NCBI GenBank assembly: GCA_035275845.1
Contig: DATEMD010000002.1
Location: 1-23,617 of the forward strand
DNA: 23,617 bases
DNA from: REEB95 sp035275845
GTDB lineage: Bacteria > Pseudomonadota > Alphaproteobacteria > ATCC43930 > CGMCC-115725
Reading direction: 5' to 3'
Shown: positions 21,899 through 23,617 of the stretch, one piece after another
How positions within the stretch are numbered: the stretch's first letter is position 1
Layout: each line of letters begins with the position of its first letter
The notes under the pieces: model-generated
Seen by the model: the letters and a program-made list of their open reading frames with translations, nothing else
Database searches by the model: none
What the model was told of the DNA's origin: nothing
Position numbers and translations under genes: made by a program

Positions 21899-22740
21899 CC
21901 GAGCAATCGCCGTCTTCGGCGTCCGCCGCATCCCCGCAGACCGCGGGCTCGCTGGCCGTCCGCGCCGGCACGCTTGAAGTCCGGCTTGCGCGCGACGCCG
22001 GCGAGATCGCCGCCGCCCAGGCGCTGCGCTATCGCGTCTTCTATCAGGAGATGGGCGCGCATCCGACCATGGAAATGGCGGTGGCGAAGCGCGATTTCGA
22101 CGATTTCGACAGGTTCTGCGATCATTTGCTGGTTTTCGATCATGCGCGCGGCACCGGCAACGACGCGGTGGTCGGAACCTACCGGTTGATTCGCCGCGAG
22201 GCGGCGTCGCGCGTCGGCCGCTTCTACAGCGCGGCGGAATATGACATGCGCTGCATCGCCGAATATCCGGGCGTGGTGCTCGAGCTCGGCCGGTCCTGCA
22301 TTGACGCGCAATCGCGCAACCGGCCCACCATGCAGTTGCTGTGGCGCGGCATCGCCGCCTATGTATTCGACTACGGCATCGAGCTGATGTTCGGTTGCGC
22401 CAGTCTGCCCGGCACCGACCCCGACGCGTTGGCAGTGCCGTTGTCGTACCTCTACCACCACCATCTGGCGCCGCCGCCGCTGCGACCGCGCGCGCTCGGC
22501 GACCGCTACCTGGACATGAACCGCCTGCCGGCCGGTGCCTTCGATCCGGCCGAAGCGCTGAACCAGCTGCCGCCGTTGCTCAAGGGCTATCTGCGTCTCG
22601 GCGGCTTCGTCGGCGACGGCGCCGTGGTCGATCAACAGTTCAACACCACCGACGTTTGCATCGTGGTCAAGACCGACCTCGTGACCGAAAAATACTATCG
22701 CCATTATGAACGCCGCGCGCGCGCGGTCGCCGACGTCTGA
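21895..22740 (+). CDS. olsB: OlsB-like ornithine N-acyltransferase
   Basis: This 281-residue GNAT-like enzyme (Acetyltransf_5 type) resembles OlsB, which links a 3-hydroxy-fatty acid from acyl carrier protein to ornithine, giving lyso-ornithine lipid. Family-like parts are LRYRVFYQEMGA (about 44-55), FDRFCDHLLVFD, VVGTYRLIRREAA and VVLELGRSCIDAQSRNRPTM, then the C-terminal LLKGYLRLGGFVGDGAVVD. The first 25 residues are low-complexity Ser/Ala. The start is GTG at 21895, overlapping the fur stop by four bases. The next gene encodes the matching O-acyltransferase, which strengthens the call. A haemolysin-like acyltransferase of other specificity is the alternative. Confidence 0.87.
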   Translation: MTEQSPSSASAASPQTAGSLAVRAGTLEVRLARDAGEIAAAQALRYRVFYQEMGAHPTMEMAVAKRDFDDFDRFCDHLLVFDHARGTGNDAVVGTYRLIRREAASRVGRFYSAAEYDMRCIAEYPGVVLELGRSCIDAQSRNRPTMQLLWRGIAAYVFDYGIELMFGCASLPGTDPDALAVPLSYLYHHHLAPPPLRPRALGDRYLDMNRLPAGAFDPAEALNQLPPLLKGYLRLGGFVGDGAVVDQQFNTTDVCIVVKTDLVTEKYYRHYERRARAVADV

Positions 22741-23597
22741 TGCCGCCGCGGAGTTCCGCGCTGCGCCTGGTGCGCGTCGTCGCCTATTGCGTGCTGACGT
22801 TTTCGCTGATGCCGGTCCAGGCGGCGTTGCTGCTGGTGCGCAGCCCGCTGGCCGCGCGGCTGCCGCCGTTCTATCACCGCCTGGTGTGCCGCATTCTCGG
22901 CATCGCGATCGAGCGGCACGGTGTGCCGTCGCCAGCGCGGCCGACGCTGTTTGTTGCGAATCATACTTCGTATCTCGACATCGAGATTCTCGGCGCGGCG
23001 ATTCCGGGCTCGTTCGTCTCCAAGGTTGACGTCGACGGCTGGCCGTTATTCGGCTGGCTGGCGCGATTGCAGCGTACGGTCTTCATCGACCGCAAACGTC
23101 GCAGCGTGGCGCGACAGCGTGACGCCTTGAGCACGCGGCTCCATGCCGGCGGTCAGCTGATCCTCTTTCCCGAAGGCACCAGCGGCGACGGCCAACGGCT
23201 GCTGCCGTTCAAAAGCGCGCTGTTCGCCGCGGTCACGGAATCGGACGGCGCCGGCGACATCGCCGTTCAGCCGGTTTCGGTCGCCTATCTTCGGCTTGAC
23301 GGAATGCCGCTCGGGCGCTCCTATCGCCCGCTGTTCGCGTGGTATGGCGATATGGATTTGGCGCCGCATCTTTGGACCGTACTCGGTCTCGGTCATCTTG
23401 GTGTCAGCGTGACCTTCCATCCGGTGGTGCGCGCCGCCGATTTCCCGTCACGCAAGGCGCTTGCCGATCATTGCGCCGCCGTGATCGCCGCCGGTCTCGC
23501 CGCGGCATTGAGCGGACGCGAGAGCGCCCCGCCGTTGCCAGCGCCGGGGCCCGCCGCGCCGGCGCCAGCCTTCGCCGACGCGCTGCCGATGCTATGA
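22740..23597 (+). CDS. olsA: OlsA-like lyso-ornithine lipid O-acyltransferase (PlsC family)
   Basis: This 285-residue membrane-associated acyltransferase has an N-terminal hydrophobic helix (about 12-33), the catalytic NHTSYLD motif (His75-x4-Asp80) and the FPEGTS motif (143-148). PVSVAYLRLDG is the usual later block. It should add the second fatty acid to lyso-ornithine lipid; 1-acylglycerol-3-phosphate acyltransferase activity is the alternative, and some OlsA proteins do both. The start ATG shares its A with the olsB stop (TGATG), so the pair is translationally coupled. The last 30 residues are Ala/Pro-rich and probably disordered. Confidence 0.88.
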   Translation: MPPRSSALRLVRVVAYCVLTFSLMPVQAALLLVRSPLAARLPPFYHRLVCRILGIAIERHGVPSPARPTLFVANHTSYLDIEILGAAIPGSFVSKVDVDGWPLFGWLARLQRTVFIDRKRRSVARQRDALSTRLHAGGQLILFPEGTSGDGQRLLPFKSALFAAVTESDGAGDIAVQPVSVAYLRLDGMPLGRSYRPLFAWYGDMDLAPHLWTVLGLGHLGVSVTFHPVVRAADFPSRKALADHCAAVIAAGLAAALSGRESAPPLPAPGPAAPAPAFADALPML

Positions 23598-23604
23598 GGT
23601 GCGT

Positions 23605-23617
23605 GTGAAGAAGCTGT
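23605..23617 (+). CDS. Start of a further gene, perhaps miaB (partial)
   Basis: Eight bases after the olsA stop codon, GTG AAG AAG CTG begins an open frame (V/M-K-K-L) that runs off the window. GAGGT (23596-23600) is well placed as ribosome site. MiaB proteins often begin MKKL, and miaB is a frequent neighbour after the acyltransferase in related genomes, but four codons cannot prove it. Confidence 0.4.

Noticed and set aside
1..23617. CRISPR arrays, tRNA genes, insertion sequences, toxin-antitoxin pairs, prophage genes
   Set aside because: I looked for spaced direct repeats, cloverleaf-like segments, transposase or integrase motifs and small paired ORFs and found none that could be supported.

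Overview
This is a gene-dense, GC-rich stretch of an alphaproteobacterial chromosome, most likely from Rhodospirillales or a close relative. The lineage is inferred from a MucR/Ros regulator, a TIGR02186 (Alph_Pro_TM) protein, PAS_5 and DUF2244 proteins, an alphaproteobacterial-type Fur without the CxxC site, and ornithine-lipid genes olsB-olsA next to fur. I see no tRNA, rRNA, CRISPR array, insertion sequence or phage gene; most of the window is core housekeeping DNA.

Layout. 1-2547: end of hisA, hisF, then a reversed YqjI-like padR gene with an AT-rich palindromic operator, then hisE and a HIT-family gene, so the histidine cluster is split by a regulator. 2548-5256: AT-rich leader with two TTAACCAT motifs, a PAS_5 protein, and kup (K+ uptake) on the other strand. 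5382-8281: a signalling module in which a Tat-exported metallophosphoesterase and a cupredoxin form a leftward operon, and an ECF sigma factor with its zinc anti-sigma factor form a rightward operon. Both face a shared 242-bp region containing a mirror-image bipartite motif that looks like two ECF promoters. 8299-10143: orphan Leu/Ile/Val-type binding protein and a receiver-only response regulator. 10140-12404: comM (YifB), a very basic DUF6496 protein, a doubtful small ORF, and a non-coding stretch with one perfect DnaA box. 12405-14390: DUF2244, nth with an unusual C-terminal extension, and dapB. 14494-17510: murJ, trpS and a GlcG/HbpS protein. 17633-19646: TIGR02186 protein, NfuA-like Fe-S carrier, VanX-type dipeptidase. 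19681-20807: tsaB and rimI, overlapping. 20946-23617: mucR, then fur-olsB-olsA with overlapping start and stop codons, and the first codons of a further gene, perhaps miaB.

How the genes work together. hisA/F/E belong to histidine synthesis; tsaB and rimI are commonly adjacent (t6A synthesis and ribosomal protein acetylation); olsB/olsA make ornithine lipids and are translationally chained to fur. Several convergent neighbours end in one another: three pairs share a 4-bp palindromic stop (CTAG, CTAG, TTAA), and nth runs 128 bp into dapB.

The most interesting unit is the ECF sigma/anti-sigma/metallophosphoesterase/cupredoxin module with its symmetric promoter region. It looks like a self-contained envelope or redox response, but its signal is unknown. 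The component families are known, and I cannot tell without a search whether the arrangement itself has been described.
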